A stretch of DNA of 64,000 nt, taken from positions 62,001 to 126,000 of the forward strand of contig NZ_NNBP01000023.1 in NCBI RefSeq assembly GCF_002803155.1. The letters are read 5' to 3'. The DNA comes from Streptomyces sp. CB02959. GTDB lineage: Bacteria > Actinomycetota > Actinomycetes > Streptomycetales > Streptomycetaceae. A model generated the notes under the pieces. That model saw only the letters and a program-made list of their open reading frames with translations. It was not told the origin of the DNA and did not search any database. The position numbers and the translations under genes are program-made. The stretch's first letter is position 1. The number at the start of each line of letters is the position of its first letter. Shown piece after piece: positions 7,044-15,690 of the stretch.

Positions 7044-8285
7044 ATGCCCTTTCAACGGCTGACGCGGCTACGCCAACGACCGGACCCGAGCCATGCCCTG
7101 CTGCTGATCCCGATCGGGCTGATCGTCGCGGTCTGCATGGTCGACGCCCTCGCTCCGCCGGACATCCACCTGGGCCCGCTGCTGGTCGCCGCACCCGCCC
7201 TCACCGCCGCCCTCGCCGGACCCGGCCCGACCGCGATGATCGGCACCCTGGCGGTCGCCGCCCAGGTGAGCATCGGCCTCGCCCGCGGCGCCCTGTTCAC
7301 CGAGAACCTCTACGCGCAGATCAGCTCCCTGATCGTGGTCTCGGCGCTGGTCTTCCTCTTCACCGTCGTGCGGGAGCGCAACGAGCGGCGACTCACCCGT
7401 AGCCGCTCGGTGGCGGCCGTGGCCCAGCAGGTCCTGCTCCGGCCGCTGCCGGCGCGCAGCGGCGACCTGGAGATCGCCTCGCTGTACCTCCCGGCGGAGG
7501 AGGAGGCGGAGATGGGCGGTGACCTGCTCGCCGCGGCCCGCACCGCCGCCAGCACCCGCCTGATCATCGGGGACGTCCGCGGCAAGGGCCTGCCCGCGTA
7601 CAGTCACGCCGCGCTCATCCTCGGCGCCTTCCGGGCGGCCGCGCACCGCCAGGCCACCCTGCCCCGCCTCGCCCGCCACCTGGACGGCGCGGTCCGCTGG
7701 GACACCAGCCAGTGGCGCGCCCCGGCCGCGCGGCCGGCCGCCGACCCTGCGGACCCCGCCGATCCCGCTGCCGACGGTTCGCCCACCGCCGAGCGGCCCG
7801 CCCCCCGCCCGGCCCCCGGTCCCGACCTCGACGAAACGTTCGCCACCGTCGCACTCTTCGACATCCCCGACCGGCGCCCCGAGCTGAGCACCATCAGCTG
7901 CGGCCATCCGCCCGCCCTCCTGCTGCGCGACGGCCATGCCCGCACCCTCGACCCCCGGTGCGCCGCCCTGCCCATCGGCCTCGGCGCCCTCGACGGCCCG
8001 CAGAACTACGACATCGACACCTTCCCCTTCCACCCCGGTGACCTGCTGCTCCTCTACACGGACGGGGTGATCGAGGCGCGCAACGCCGACGGCGACTTCT
8101 ACCCGCTGACCGAACGGGCCGGCGCCTGGAGCCGCAGCAGCCCCCAGCACGTGCTCCGCCGGCTGCGCGAGGACCTCTTCGCCCACACCGGCGGCGGCCT
8201 GGCCGACGACGCCGCGGCGGTCGCGGTCCGCCGCCTGCCGCCCCGCCCCGCGCACCGCCCGGACCCGGCCGAGGGCACCCCGTAG
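7044..8285 (+). CDS. Membrane-anchored PP2C (SpoIIE-type) protein phosphatase
   Basis: A 413-residue protein. The first 115 residues hold about four membrane segments (LLLIPIGLIVAVCMV, LLVAAPALTAALAG, AMIGTLAVAAQVSIG, ISSLIVVSALVFLFTVV). The rest is a PPM/PP2C-type Ser/Thr phosphatase with metal-binding motifs EMGGDLL, GDVRGKG, CGHPPALL, YTDGVIEARN and DDAAAVAV. An Ala/Pro/Asp-rich insert (about 230-265) lies inside the catalytic domain. In streptomycetes such enzymes reset anti-anti-sigma factors or other phosphoproteins; no partner kinase or STAS gene is adjacent, so the target is unknown. No clear ribosome site is visible, so the exact start is uncertain. Confidence 0.85.
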   Translation: MPFQRLTRLRQRPDPSHALLLIPIGLIVAVCMVDALAPPDIHLGPLLVAAPALTAALAGPGPTAMIGTLAVAAQVSIGLARGALFTENLYAQISSLIVVSALVFLFTVVRERNERRLTRSRSVAAVAQQVLLRPLPARSGDLEIASLYLPAEEEAEMGGDLLAAARTAASTRLIIGDVRGKGLPAYSHAALILGAFRAAAHRQATLPRLARHLDGAVRWDTSQWRAPAARPAADPADPADPAADGSPTAERPAPRPAPGPDLDETFATVALFDIPDRRPELSTISCGHPPALLLRDGHARTLDPRCAALPIGLGALDGPQNYDIDTFPFHPGDLLLLYTDGVIEARNADGDFYPLTERAGAWSRSSPQHVLRRLREDLFAHTGGGLADDAAAVAVRRLPPRPAHRPDPAEGTP

Positions 8286-8482
8286 CCGCCACGGCCCGTG
8301 TGTGCAGCGCCTCGTGCGTAGGCGACGACGGCGATCGGGGCCCGGCGGCCAAGGCCCCGGCCGCGGAGCGCCCGCGGGCATGACATCGGTCACGCCAGGC
8401 CGCCAGGCGTTCCGCCCGGACCCCGATATTCCGCCCTTCCGGCACCGTTCCCCGCGCCCTTACGGAGAGCGCCTCCGGCTGA

Positions 8483-8565
8483 CGCTTCCTCAAGTTCGTC
8501 CCACTTGCTAAACACGTCCGATCGGGGGTACTCGTCCGAATCGTCCGTAAGTGGTAGAGGAAGCG
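8483..8565 (+). promoter_or_regulatory. Nested inverted repeat that would pair with the ribosome site
   Basis: CGCTTCCTC (8483-8491) is complementary to GAGGAAGCG (8557-8565), and CCACTT (8501-8506) to AAGTGG (8549-8554). The right arm is the Shine-Dalgarno of the gene starting at 8570. If both arms are transcribed, pairing would hide the ribosome site. A repeated CGTCCGA/CGTCCGT motif sits in the loop. Confidence 0.45.
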
Positions 8566-8569
8566 CAGC

Positions 8570-8848
8570 ATGACCGACCCCACCAGCCCCGCAGCCGACA
8601 TATCCCGCGTCACGGGGATCTCCGACGACGGCACCCGCGGGACCTTCGAGCTCGACCTCGCCGGCCACGAAGCCCGGCGCCGGGCCGAAGTCCTCGCCGC
8701 GCTCGGCGACACCTGGGACCCCGTCGCGGTGATGAAGGACGAGGCGGAGGCCCAGCGGCTCCTCTACTCCGGCCTCGACGCCGACCAGCAGGCCACCTAC
8801 GCCATGCTGGTCGCCGCCGGAGTGCTGCCGGCCGCCGGGCAGGGCTGA
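8570..8848 (+). CDS. Small conserved actinomycete protein (DUF6400-like)
   Basis: A 92-residue acidic soluble protein. The central part (AGHEARRRAEVLAALGDTWDPVAVMKDEAEAQ with LLYSGLDADQQATYAMLVAAGVLP) is helical and conserved in streptomycetes; from memory it resembles DUF6400, function unknown. GAGGAAG lies upstream of the ATG inside a possible RNA stem. The next small gene starts two bases after its stop, so they are one operon. Confidence 0.7.
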   Translation: MTDPTSPAADISRVTGISDDGTRGTFELDLAGHEARRRAEVLAALGDTWDPVAVMKDEAEAQRLLYSGLDADQQATYAMLVAAGVLPAAGQG

Positions 8849-8850
8849 GC

Positions 8851-9075
8851 ATGCTGCCGATCGACCCCACCGCCGACATCGGCCGCCGCGCCTGGGTGCC
8901 CTGCCCCCGCTGCCAGGACCACCAGGACTGCGACACCTGCGGCGCCGGCCGCACCTGCGACGACCACTGGCGCTACCTGCTGTCCAACAAGGGCAGCCTG
9001 CTGCACCTCCAGTGCCCCGCCTGCACCCACCTCTGGTCCTGGGACTCCGGCTTCGGCGCCGGCGGCCGCCCCTGA
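8851..9075 (+). CDS. Small zinc-ribbon-like protein
   Basis: A 74-residue protein with cysteine pairs CPRC, CDTC, a further Cys in RTCDDHW, and CPAC near the C-terminus, consistent with one or two zinc-binding knuckles. It ends in a Trp-rich segment (THLWSWDSGFG). No signal peptide or membrane segment. It starts two bases after the stop of the preceding gene, hence co-transcribed. I do not know its function; zinc-ribbon proteins of this size often bind nucleic acid or partner proteins. Confidence 0.65.
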   Translation: MLPIDPTADIGRRAWVPCPRCQDHQDCDTCGAGRTCDDHWRYLLSNKGSLLHLQCPACTHLWSWDSGFGAGGRP

Positions 9076-9372
9076 CCCGGCGGCCCACCCGCCACCGCAC
9101 CACGGCGCCCCGATCCCACCCGCGTGCGCAGTGCGTACGCGGCGCTCCTGCGTGTCCGCCAGTCCCCGCGCGACGGCGGGGCGTACGCCACGTCCTCCCC
9201 GGCACCGCCACCTCCCCGCCGCCCGCCCGCTTCGTCCGCCGTTTTTGCCTGCGCCCCCGCCCGGACAGCGATAGCGTGCGAGGCGCGGAGCCGCCCGAGG
9301 AACCGCCCTCCGGCGGGCCGCCGGGCCGCCCCGCACAGACCGCACTCCCCGCAGCCTTCAGAGGAGCAGACC

Positions 9373-10242
9373 ATGGAGCCGCCCACGGCACAGCGGGCCC
9401 GATCGCTCTGGCTGATGACCGAGCCCCTGCACGCGGTCTGCTACTTCGACGACGACTGCCGGGCCCTGGGCAAGGCCCTCGGCCTCAAAGGCTTCTGGAT
9501 GGGCTACTTCGCCTCCCGCACCGCCCCCATGGGCGCCGTCGAACCCGCGACCGCCACCGCCGTCCTCGGAGTCTTCGCCCCGGGCATGGTGGCCCGTGCG
9601 CTGCCCGCGGCCTGGAGTACCGTCAGCCCGGCCCACGTCCTCGACGAACGCGGCACCCGCGCCGCCCGCGCCCTCCGCGCCGCCGCCCCGGACCTCGACC
9701 GGTCCGCCACCGCACTGCTGCCCCGACTCCAGGCGCTCGTCGACGCCGCCCCCGACACCGCGCGCCCGCTCTTCGCCGCCAACCGCGCACTGTGCGACCA
9801 CGCCGACCCCGTCGAACGGCTCTGGCAACTCACCACCGCACTGCGGGAGTTCCGCGGCGAAGCGCACCTCGCCGTGCTCGCCGACCGGGAACTGGACGGC
9901 TGCGAAGCGGTTGTCCTCGCCGCCGCCACCGGCCGGGTGCCGGAGGGCACCATGCGGGAGGACCGCGGTTGGACCGAGCAGGAATGGGCCGCCGCCGCGG
10001 ACCGCCTGCGCTCCCGCGACCTCCTCGACGCCCACGGCAACCCGACCGCACAGGGCCGGCACGAACGCACCCACATCGAGGCGGAAACCGACCGCCTCGC
10101 GGCCCGACTCCTCCGCCCCCTCTCCGAGGCGGACACCGACCACCTGCTGGAACTGCTCCAGCCGGTCGTCCGCCGCATCCTGGCCGCGGACGTCCTGCCC
10201 TTCCCCAACCCCATCGGCCTGCCCCACCCGGACACGCCCTAG
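9373..10242 (+). CDS. SCO6745-family protein, function unknown
   Basis: A 289-residue soluble protein of a family common in actinomycetes (named after S. coelicolor SCO6745, from memory). Visible hallmarks: an early LWLMTEPLHAVCYF segment, KGFWMGYFASRTAPMGAV, a middle Ala-rich helical part, and a C-terminal winged-helix-like portion (GWTEQEWAAAADRLRSRDLLD, GRHERTHIEAETDRLAARLL). GAGGAGCAGACC precedes the ATG and fixes the start; a longer in-frame reading from 9124 has no ribosome site. Its biochemical role is unknown. The C-terminal half resembles a MarR-like wing used for protein folding rather than proven DNA binding. Confidence 0.7.
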   Translation: MEPPTAQRARSLWLMTEPLHAVCYFDDDCRALGKALGLKGFWMGYFASRTAPMGAVEPATATAVLGVFAPGMVARALPAAWSTVSPAHVLDERGTRAARALRAAAPDLDRSATALLPRLQALVDAAPDTARPLFAANRALCDHADPVERLWQLTTALREFRGEAHLAVLADRELDGCEAVVLAAATGRVPEGTMREDRGWTEQEWAAAADRLRSRDLLDAHGNPTAQGRHERTHIEAETDRLAARLLRPLSEADTDHLLELLQPVVRRILAADVLPFPNPIGLPHPDTP

Positions 10243-10414
10243 CGTCCCCCGCACACGCACACGCACACGCACCGCGCCACCCGGGCATCCCGTACCACCC
10301 CCCTCCGCCGAGAACGTCTGGTACGAGCCGCCGACCCCCGTCGCGTCCGGCTGATTCAGAAGGTAACGCGCCGCACTGACAATCGACTTCTCCCCGAAGA
10401 GGGGGCCTCCCGGA

Positions 10415-10453
10415 CTACGACGTGATTGTCGGCTGCGCTACGAGGTGATTGTC
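10415..10453. promoter_or_regulatory. Paired direct repeats upstream of a helix-turn-helix-like gene
   Basis: CTACGACGTGATTGTC (10415-10430) and CTACGAGGTGATTGTC (10438-10453) differ at one base and start 23 bp apart. The inverse GACAATC occurs at 10378-10384. Two spaced copies plus an inverted half suggest an operator for a dimeric or multimeric regulator about 80 bp before the ATG at 10535. Confidence 0.5.
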
Positions 10454-10534
10454 ATCTCGTGGTTCGATGGGTGCTTTGGGGTGCTTTGCAGCGACAGATC
10501 GGATCACCTCCGACGGAGGCGGCGTTGTCTGAGT

Positions 10535-11392
10535 ATGGATCCGAGAGAATTGTGGGACCGCAACGCCGTACTGGCAGAAGCGTTTTGTCTGGGCGACGAA
10601 CGTGTCCGGGAAGCACAGGCCAAGCTTGACGAGGCGCAGGCCGATCGCTCCCGCGTGCTCGCGGCGTTCGCCCTGATGGTGGGCAGTACGGGCGCGGTGG
10701 CCGGACTTTTCGGACTCAACGAACGGGAAGTGCGGGTCGCCCGGCGCACGGTGGGCAAGGACGACGCCCGCGTGGTCGCCGAGGAACTGCTGGCCAATGC
10801 CGCCCGCACCCCACCCAAAGAACCGGAGGATCCGGTGCCGGACCACCCGTCCGACCCTTCCTTCCCGACCCATGCCGCCACCGCCGCCCCACCACCGGGC
10901 GGCAGCCGGCAGACCGGCACGGCGGCAACCGGCGCCCCACCGGACCAGAACTGGTCACCCGCCATGGACGCGGTCCTGATCGGCAGCTGGCAGACCGGTG
11001 TGGACCTCAGGGAACTGGCCGCCGAATTCGGCCTCGACCTGAGCCGCCTGATGGCGCGCGCCCAGCAACTCTCGGCCCAGGGGCGCTTCTATCCCGGCTC
11101 CACCGAGACCTACGCCGGCCGCCACCGGCGCGGCCCCGGCGACGTCCACGAGTCCGAATACACCATCCCCGCCCAGCAGTCGACGACCTGGAGCGGCGCC
11201 GCCACCGCCCACCCCATGACCTCCGCCTCCTGGTACACGGGCGCGATGCCCTCCACCGAGCCCGTTACCGATGTCACCGCCCTCACCTCCGAATGGGACA
11301 GCGCCCTCGCCCCCTGGGGCACCATCGCCCCCGCCCACGAGGAGCCCGCGCCGGCCCACCAGCCATGGGCCCAATACCACCTCAGCTCCTGA
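10535..11392 (+). CDS. Conserved streptomycete protein, putative DNA-binding
   Basis: A 285-residue protein. Residues 1-85 are charged and helical (MDPRELWDRNAVLAEAFCLG, then EAQAKLDEAQADRSRVLAAFALMVG) with a turn and FGLNEREVRVARRTVGKDDAR, which reads like a helix-turn-helix used by small streptomycete regulators. A Pro/Ala linker follows, then a second helical segment (DAVLIGSWQTGVDLRELAAEFGLDLSRLMARAQQL) that also looks like a helix-turn-helix, and a disordered acidic tail. Two predicted DNA-contacting segments and the direct repeats just upstream suggest an autoregulated transcription factor; this is inference. The start is uncertain, since GGAGG is about 16 nt from the ATG. Confidence 0.6.
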   Translation: MDPRELWDRNAVLAEAFCLGDERVREAQAKLDEAQADRSRVLAAFALMVGSTGAVAGLFGLNEREVRVARRTVGKDDARVVAEELLANAARTPPKEPEDPVPDHPSDPSFPTHAATAAPPPGGSRQTGTAATGAPPDQNWSPAMDAVLIGSWQTGVDLRELAAEFGLDLSRLMARAQQLSAQGRFYPGSTETYAGRHRRGPGDVHESEYTIPAQQSTTWSGAATAHPMTSASWYTGAMPSTEPVTDVTALTSEWDSALAPWGTIAPAHEEPAPAHQPWAQYHLSS

Positions 11393-11620
11393 TGACCCCG
11401 AACAGCACCGGACACCACGCCCGGTGCGAAATCGGTTGCCAAGCGAGCCGTCAGCAACGAATTCAGTGAAATGCCTGGCTTGAATATTATGAAGTCGTTA
11501 CTCTGACGGGCAGTCCCACCGGGCTGCCCGCTCGCGTACGCAGCCCGCCTCCCGGCCGGTGGCACGGCAGCCGCCCGTAGCACGGCACCCCAGAGCAGAC
11601 AGGTGGACAGGCAGACAGCC

Positions 11621-12307
11621 ATGACCGAGTCGATACCCGCCCCGGGCCGCACCCTCACCGAAACCGACCGCACCCGACACCGCCGGCTCCGCGAACAAGG
11701 CAGCCTCGACCGCACCGAACTCGACGCCGTACTGGCGGCCGGCTTCGTCTGCCACCTCGGCGTGACCGTCGACGGCACCGTACGCGTGGTACCCACCGTC
11801 TACGGCTCGGACGGCACCACCCTCTACTTCCACGGCTCGGTCGCCAGCCGCAGCCTGGTCTCCTCCCCGGGCGCGGAGGTCTGCGTGACCGTCACCCACG
11901 TCGACGGACTGGTCCTGGCCCGCTCGGTCTTCGAGCACGGCGTCAACTACCGCAGCGCGATGATCTACGGAGTGCCGCGCCCGGTCACCGACGACGAGGA
12001 GAAGCTGGCGGGCCTGCGGTGCCTCACCGAGCAGTGCGCACCCGGCCAGTGGGACTACGCCCGCCGCCCCCACCGCAAGGAACTGGCCGCCACGGCGCTC
12101 CTCGCCCTCTCCCTCGACGAGGCATCGGTGAAGATCAGGACCGGCGCCCCGGACGACGGCGACGGCCCCGACGCCGCACTGGGCCTGTGGGCGGGCGTCC
12201 TGCCGCTCCACACCACCTGGGGCGCCCCGACACCGGACCCCGCACTGGGCACGGACCTGCCGGTGCCGCCGCACATCGCCGCACGCGCGAACACCCCCGC
12301 GTCATGA
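11621..12307 (+). CDS. Pyridoxamine-phosphate-oxidase-like FMN-binding protein
   Basis: A 228-residue FMN-binding split-barrel protein of the NimA/COG3467 type: GFVCHLGVTVDGTVRVVPTVYG, LYFHGSVASRSL, VCVTVTHVDGLVLARSVFEHGVNYRSAMIYG and the C-terminal part with EQCAPGQWDYARRP. The family binds FMN or a related flavin and acts on small nitro- or heterocyclic compounds; the substrate is not known. A GTG six codons upstream (11603) is an alternative start; 11621 was chosen because GGACAGG lies nine nt before it. Confidence 0.8.
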   Translation: MTESIPAPGRTLTETDRTRHRRLREQGSLDRTELDAVLAAGFVCHLGVTVDGTVRVVPTVYGSDGTTLYFHGSVASRSLVSSPGAEVCVTVTHVDGLVLARSVFEHGVNYRSAMIYGVPRPVTDDEEKLAGLRCLTEQCAPGQWDYARRPHRKELAATALLALSLDEASVKIRTGAPDDGDGPDAALGLWAGVLPLHTTWGAPTPDPALGTDLPVPPHIAARANTPAS

Positions 12308-12332
12308 CCGGCCGGAGCGACCGGCCGGAACC

Positions 12333-12361
12333 GGCGGTCCGTCACGAGCCGACGGACCGCC
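12333..12361. terminator. Terminator between convergent genes
   Basis: GGCGGTCCGTC (12333-12343) and GACGGACCGCC (12351-12361) form a perfect 11-bp stem with a 7-nt loop between the convergent genes ending at 12307 and 12432. Confidence 0.75.
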
Positions 12362-12431
12362 ACGCGCCGACGGACCGGCCGCACCCGTCCAGGACCTGAC
12401 GGCCGAACCGCCCGGAGCGGACCCGTGGCAG

Positions 12432-13130
12432 TCAACCCCCGCGCAACGCCTTGCGCTTGCGCCATGCGACGGCCACCGCCGCCAGCCCGCTGACCGCGAT
12501 GAAACCCATGGACAGCAGAAACGCCGGCGACGTCGGCGTCGACGCCCGCGCGCCCGCTACTGCGTAGGCCGCGGTGTTGGGGATGCTCCCCAGCGCCGTG
12601 GCCAGCAGATACGGACACCAGCGCATACGGGAGACCGCCGCGCAGTAGTTCATGGCCGCGAACGGCAGCCCCGGGAACAACCGGATCGCCAGCATGGAAC
12701 GGAAGCCGTGCTCGCTCAACTGCCGGTCCGCGGCGGTCAGCCAGCGGGCCCGCAGCAACGGCCGCAGCGCCTCCTGCCCGAGCAGCCGCCCGAGCCCGAA
12801 CGCCAACCCGGCGCCCAGCACCGTACCGGCCAGCGCGGCGACCAGCCCCGACTGGCTGCCGAACAGCGCACCCGCGGCGAGATTGAGCACCGGCCGCGGG
12901 ACGAACGCCGTCGTGCACACCCCGTACGCCAGCGCGAAGCCCACCAGCGCGGTCGGCCCCGACCACTGCGCGGGCCAACCACCGGCCAGCAACTGCTGGG
13001 GATGCCACCACACCATCGAGATCGCGGCACAGATCAACAGGACCAGCAGGAGGACCAGTCGCGACCAGGGCGACACCACCACACGCGTACAGCGCGCGGC
13101 GAGGCCGTCGGACGTGGCGGGGGCGGGCAT
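12432..13130 (-). CDS. TVP38/TMEM64-family membrane protein
   Basis: A 232-residue integral membrane protein of the VTT/SNARE-associated (TVP38, DedA-related) family. Segments: LVLLLVLLICAAISMVWW, PTALVGFALAYGVCTTAFVP, SGLVAALAGTVLGAGLAFGLGRLLG, the family hallmark RLFPGLPFAAMNYCAAVSRM, and a C-terminal FLLSMGFIAVSGLAAVAVAW. These proteins are thought to move or flip lipids across membranes; the substrate here is unknown. Start at 13130 was chosen at the first ATG before TM1; no good ribosome site is seen. Convergent with the FMN-binding protein. Confidence 0.85.
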   Translation of the reverse strand: MPAPATSDGLAARCTRVVVSPWSRLVLLLVLLICAAISMVWWHPQQLLAGGWPAQWSGPTALVGFALAYGVCTTAFVPRPVLNLAAGALFGSQSGLVAALAGTVLGAGLAFGLGRLLGQEALRPLLRARWLTAADRQLSEHGFRSMLAIRLFPGLPFAAMNYCAAVSRMRWCPYLLATALGSIPNTAAYAVAGARASTPTSPAFLLSMGFIAVSGLAAVAVAWRKRKALRGG

Positions 13131-13637
13131 CCCGGGAGCGTAACCGACGCGTGCGCCGCCCGGCCGGAATCCGGGCCGTACGACCACGAACCGGGGTGCA
13201 CGACGCGCAATGGGCGGCGGCGATCCGGACGGCGCGCAACGGCGGCACGCATGCCCACGACGCCCTACGCGACGGAGGCGGCGGGCCCGTAAATCATTCG
13301 ACGCCGGAGCCGCGCCCCGGCACCATATGAGGCATGTTCCGGCACGCCTTCCTCCCGATGCCGTCCGCGGTCGCCATGACCGCCGCGGACGCACCGAAGG
13401 CTGCCGCCGGACTCCTCGCCGCGGCCACGGCGGCCGCAGCCACGGCGACCGACGCTGCCGCTCCCGCCGCCGTCACGGTCGACACCGCAGCCGTCTCGGC
13501 CGCCGCGGCAAACGGCACCCGAAGCTGACCCTCTCCGGATCGTCCGGCGGACCCCGCAGGGGGAGGGTCGGGGCGGTCCAGGGGTCCCCACGGCGCCACA
13601 TCGCCGTCATCACCGCATTCCCGCGAGGAAGAACACC
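13131..13637. other. Intergenic region upstream of EF-Tu paralogue
   Basis: It should contain the promoters of the divergent TVP38 and EF-Tu genes. An Ala-rich 64-codon frame at 13334-13528 looks like chance in GC-rich DNA. A weak stem GACCCTC (13527-13533) / GAGGGTC (13563-13569) lies in the EF-Tu leader. CGAGGAAGAAC at 13624 is the EF-Tu ribosome site. Confidence 0.4.
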
Positions 13638-14813
<1,176 letters not shown>

Positions 14814-14842
14814 ACGTGTCGGGGGCCGGGCCAGCGCCTACG

Positions 14843-14881
14843 GCGTAGATCCACTGCGTAGATCCACGGCGTAGATCAACC
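14843..14881. repeat. Three 13-bp tandem repeats
   Basis: GCGTAGATCCACT, GCGTAGATCCACG and GCGTAGATCAACC follow one another at 14843, 14856 and 14869, between the EF-Tu stop and its terminator hairpin. Confidence 0.75.
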
Positions 14882-14892
14882 TGTCCCGACCA

Positions 14893-14926
14893 GGGCCTGC
14901 CCGGCCGATCACGCCCGGGCAGGCCC
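14893..14926 (+). terminator. Terminator after the EF-Tu paralogue
   Basis: GGGCCTGCCCGG (14893-14904) pairs perfectly with CCGGGCAGGCCC (14915-14926); 12-bp stem, 10-nt loop. Confidence 0.8.
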
Positions 14927-15032
14927 GGCCCCTTGCCCTTGGCCTTGCCCTTGTACCCGTCAACACCCCGACTGCGAAGAGCCGATGAACGTCGCCGATC
15001 GGTAAGCCGACTTGGATGTACCGAGGTAACGA

Positions 15033-15608
15033 TCACTCCGCTGAACTGGGGTTTTTGCGTTTGTTGGCATTGAAGCGCGCTTTCTTCTGACGATTCCCGC
15101 ACGTGTTCATGTCGCACCATTTACGGGTGCGGCTTTGGCTGGTGTCGAAGAAGGCGGCCCGGCAGGTCGGTGATGCGCACAAGGCCAGTTTTCCGTCTCG
15201 TTCGCCTGCGACGATGCTGATCGCGTCGGCGGCGATCACGCTGAGGGCATCTTCCATGCAGGAAGCCGAGCTGAGCCGCCATCGCCGCTTGCCCTCGGGC
15301 GTCAGGATCGCCGCGGCCCGCCCCTGAGCGCTGCGGTCATTGATGACTTGGACAGCGGATGCAGGGAGAGCGTCCTGGATCGCGGCCGCCGTCGCGACGG
15401 CGTGAATCGACTCCCTCAGCTCCCGAGCGAGGTCGAGCTGGGCAGTGGTGCAGGAGTCCACGGCGAGGCCGTTCACGGCCAGCCAGTCGATGAGTCGGTG
15501 CGGCGTGGGAATGCGCTCCATGGCGTTGCCATGACGCTCCGACAGGGTCCCCGTGAAGCTGGTCGCCAGCACGTTACCGAGGCGGAAGTCAGGGAACCCA
15601 GCATGCAT
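15033..15608 (-). CDS. ABATE / CGNR zinc-finger transcriptional regulator
   Basis: A 191-residue protein with an N-terminal ABATE-type ligand-sensing domain (GNVLATSFTGTLSERHG, LIDWLAVNGLAVD, LARELRESIHAV) and a C-terminal treble-clef CGNR finger: Cys144, Cys149, Cys165 and Cys170 in LCASPTCRAAFFD and WCDMNTCGNRQK, followed by a basic tail. The family acts as DNA-binding regulators. It is divergent from an epoxide hydrolase, and an operator-like repeat abuts its start codon, so it probably represses itself and the hydrolase until an epoxide or related compound appears. This gene pair is visibly less GC-rich than the surrounding DNA. Confidence 0.85.
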   Translation of the reverse strand: MHAGFPDFRLGNVLATSFTGTLSERHGNAMERIPTPHRLIDWLAVNGLAVDSCTTAQLDLARELRESIHAVATAAAIQDALPASAVQVINDRSAQGRAAAILTPEGKRRWRLSSASCMEDALSVIAADAISIVAGERDGKLALCASPTCRAAFFDTSQSRTRKWCDMNTCGNRQKKARFNANKRKNPSSAE

Positions 15609-15610
15609 GG

Positions 15611-15669
15611 AACCACCTTAGACGGTTGCGGCGTGGCTCGGAGAACTGCTAGAACCGCCTTAGCCGGTT
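15611..15669. promoter_or_regulatory. Twin operator-like repeats between regulator and epoxide hydrolase
   Basis: AACCACCTTAGACGGTT (15611-15627) and AACCGCCTTAGCCGGTT (15653-15669) match at 15 of 17 bases and start 42 bp apart, four helical turns. Each is itself an imperfect palindrome (AACC/GGTT arms). One abuts the regulator start, the other lies 22 bp before the hydrolase start. Confidence 0.7.
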
Positions 15670-15690
15670 CCGCGATGGCCAGGAGGTCTC

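Noticed and set aside
10251..10272. Short CACACG microsatellite after the SCO6745-family gene
   Set aside because: Only about four copies; too short to call a meaningful repeat.
13334..13528. 64-codon Ala-rich frame upstream of the EF-Tu gene
   Set aside because: Low-complexity Ala/Thr composition is expected by chance in this GC-rich DNA, and no domain or signal peptide supports it.
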